Shown: piece after piece, positions 63,253 through 64,000 of the stretch
Layout of the letters: each line of letters begins with the position of its first letter
Numbering within the stretch: the stretch's first letter is position 1
DNA from: Evansella sp. LMS18
GTDB lineage: Bacteria > Bacillota > Bacilli > Bacillales > Salisediminibacteriaceae
Direction: 5' to 3'
DNA: 64,000 bases
NCBI RefSeq assembly: GCF_024362785.1
Contig: NZ_CP093301.1
Location: 868,001-932,000, forward strand
Notes under the pieces: model-generated
What the model saw: only the letters and a program-made list of their open reading frames with translations
What the model was told of the DNA's origin: nothing
The model's database searches: none
Position numbers and translations under genes: made by a program

Positions 63253-64000
63253 TTAAAAAATATTCAGCTTTCCTTTTTTAAGCACGAGTGGCATGCCACC
63301 AAGTAAATAAAGGTAACGGTTATCAATAATCTTCTTCATTGCGGATGCAGAACCGCCATAAAGCTTTCTTTCACCTACGATACCGATGGCTTCCTTACCG
63401 CCAAGGGAGGCTACAGTTCCTTTAATTTCAGGCTTGAATGTTTCCAGATGATCATCTTTGCCCTGGATTAAAGATTTCAGGTTGTTCGAACAGGTATATG
63501 ACTGCTGAATTGCAATTTGTGCTGTTGGCGGATAAGGGCGGTTAATTTCTTCATTAATGATTAACGCGCAGTCCCCAATAATGAAGACATCATCGTAACC
63601 TGGTGCACGAAGATCTTTTTCAACCTTCACCCTGCCACGCATAGTTTCAAAACCTGAGTTTTCAACAACGGAGCTTCCTCTTACACCTGTAGTCCAGACG
63701 ACTGTTCGTGATTTGATTTCGCTTCCGTCATTAAGTAAAACACCGTCTTCTTTCACTTCTTTAATTGGAGTTTCAATCAGGAACTCCACTCCGCGGCTTT
63801 CGAGCAGGTTCATTGCGTATTCAACGAGTTCTTCATCGAAACCTGGAAGGGCTGTAGGCGCCGCTTCTACTGAGTAGATCTTCACTTTGTCTCTGGCGAT
63901 ATCATATTCCTCACATAGTTCCGGAATACGCTCTGAAAGTTCACCGACGAATTCAATTCCTGTGAAACCGGCACCAGCAACAACAAAAGTTAATTTATCT
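63253..64000 (-). CDS. yumB: Type II NADH dehydrogenase-like protein (YumB), C-terminal part
   Basis: The frame stays open to the right edge; what looks like a start at 63885 is an internal GTG ([18 protein letters not shown] is continuous). About 249 residues are visible. [17 protein letters not shown] is the NADH-binding motif, [18 protein letters not shown] and [10 protein letters not shown] the FAD-side motifs, [12 protein letters not shown] the quinone-side motif, and [18 protein letters not shown] the C-terminal end. NDH-2 enzymes oxidise NADH with quinone at the membrane without pumping protons. Order yuiB-yuiA-yumB fits B. subtilis. Confidence 0.92.
   Translation of the reverse strand, partial: DKLTFVVAGAGFTGIEFVGELSERIPELCEEYDIARDKVKIYSVEAAPTALPGFDEELVEYAMNLLESRGVEFLIETPIKEVKEDGVLLNDGSEIKSRTVVWTTGVRGSSVVENSGFETMRGRVKVEKDLRAPGYDDVFIIGDCALIINEEINRPYPPTAQIAIQQSYTCSNNLKSLIQGKDDHLETFKPEIKGTVASLGGKEAIGIVGERKLYGGSASAMKKIIDNRYLYLLGGMPLVLKKGKLNIF

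Overview
The window looks like chromosome from a low-to-mid GC, endospore-former-type Bacillaceae, probably a haloalkaliphile. Several pieces match the Bacillus subtilis gene order as I remember it: yugO-yugN ... pgi-yugJ-yuzA-yugI around 20.5-30.5 kb, and bioY(yuiG)-yuiF-yuiD-yuiC-yuiB-yuiA-yumB around 52-64 kb. Acidic D/N-rich linkers in the lipoproteins, a TRAP transporter and several sodium-type carriers fit a saline or alkaline habitat. The genus cannot be fixed from the sequence alone.

Layout. 0-8.1 kb is a sulfur/thiol region: the start of a SulP permease (minus strand, off the left edge), a DUF2892-rhodanese-persulfide dioxygenase-like operon, a two-component system, a TlpA/ResA-CcdA-Lgt-like membrane thiol operon, and a divergent CoA-disulfide reductase-rhodanese fusion. 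CsoR/CstR-like operators precede both the SulP gene and the fusion gene. 8.3-11.9 kb holds a tiny transcription unit with two in-frame UGA codons, aroD, aroK and a GH13 glucosidase. 11.9-14.2 kb is an array of 52-bp palindromic units split by an IS256-family element. 14.3-19.4 kb holds an OFA-type MFS carrier, acsA with a cre-like site, a divergent LytTR regulator and a YiaA/B-type membrane protein. 20.1-30.5 kb is yug synteny interrupted by a tungsten-type aldehyde oxidoreductase cluster (moaD-like, DUF1952-like, aor, thiF/moeB-like) and by a second palindromic array. 30.9-38.1 kb has an isochorismatase-like hydrolase, fixABCX (electron-bifurcating ETF/quinone system) and a yxlEFG-like ABC cluster. 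38.4-40.8 kb has a triple NlpC/P60-like protein and a DUF6612-like lipoprotein.

40.8-48.0 kb is one minus-strand rRNA operon (16S-23S-5S) with two good promoters and 16 trailing tRNA genes. A separate tRNA-Ala lies at 20.1 kb. 48.5-51.9 kb is a polar amino-acid ABC importer plus a nitrilase-family amidase. 52.0-64.0 kb is yui/yum synteny (BioY behind BirA boxes, YuiF, YuiD, YuiC, YuiB, YuiA, an NDH-2 cut by the right edge) interrupted by a third 52-bp array, a TRAP dicarboxylate-type transporter and an AbgT-family carrier.

Most unusual signals: (1) two families of intergenic inverted-repeat arrays with 52-bp and 51-bp spacing, close to five helical turns, one of them hit by an IS whose 8-bp target duplication is in register but diverged; (2) an ~82-bp structured repeat that sits upstream of tRNA genes together with duplicated 5' fragments of those same tRNAs; (3) the tiny two-UGA transcription unit; (4) the operator-linked persulfide island.
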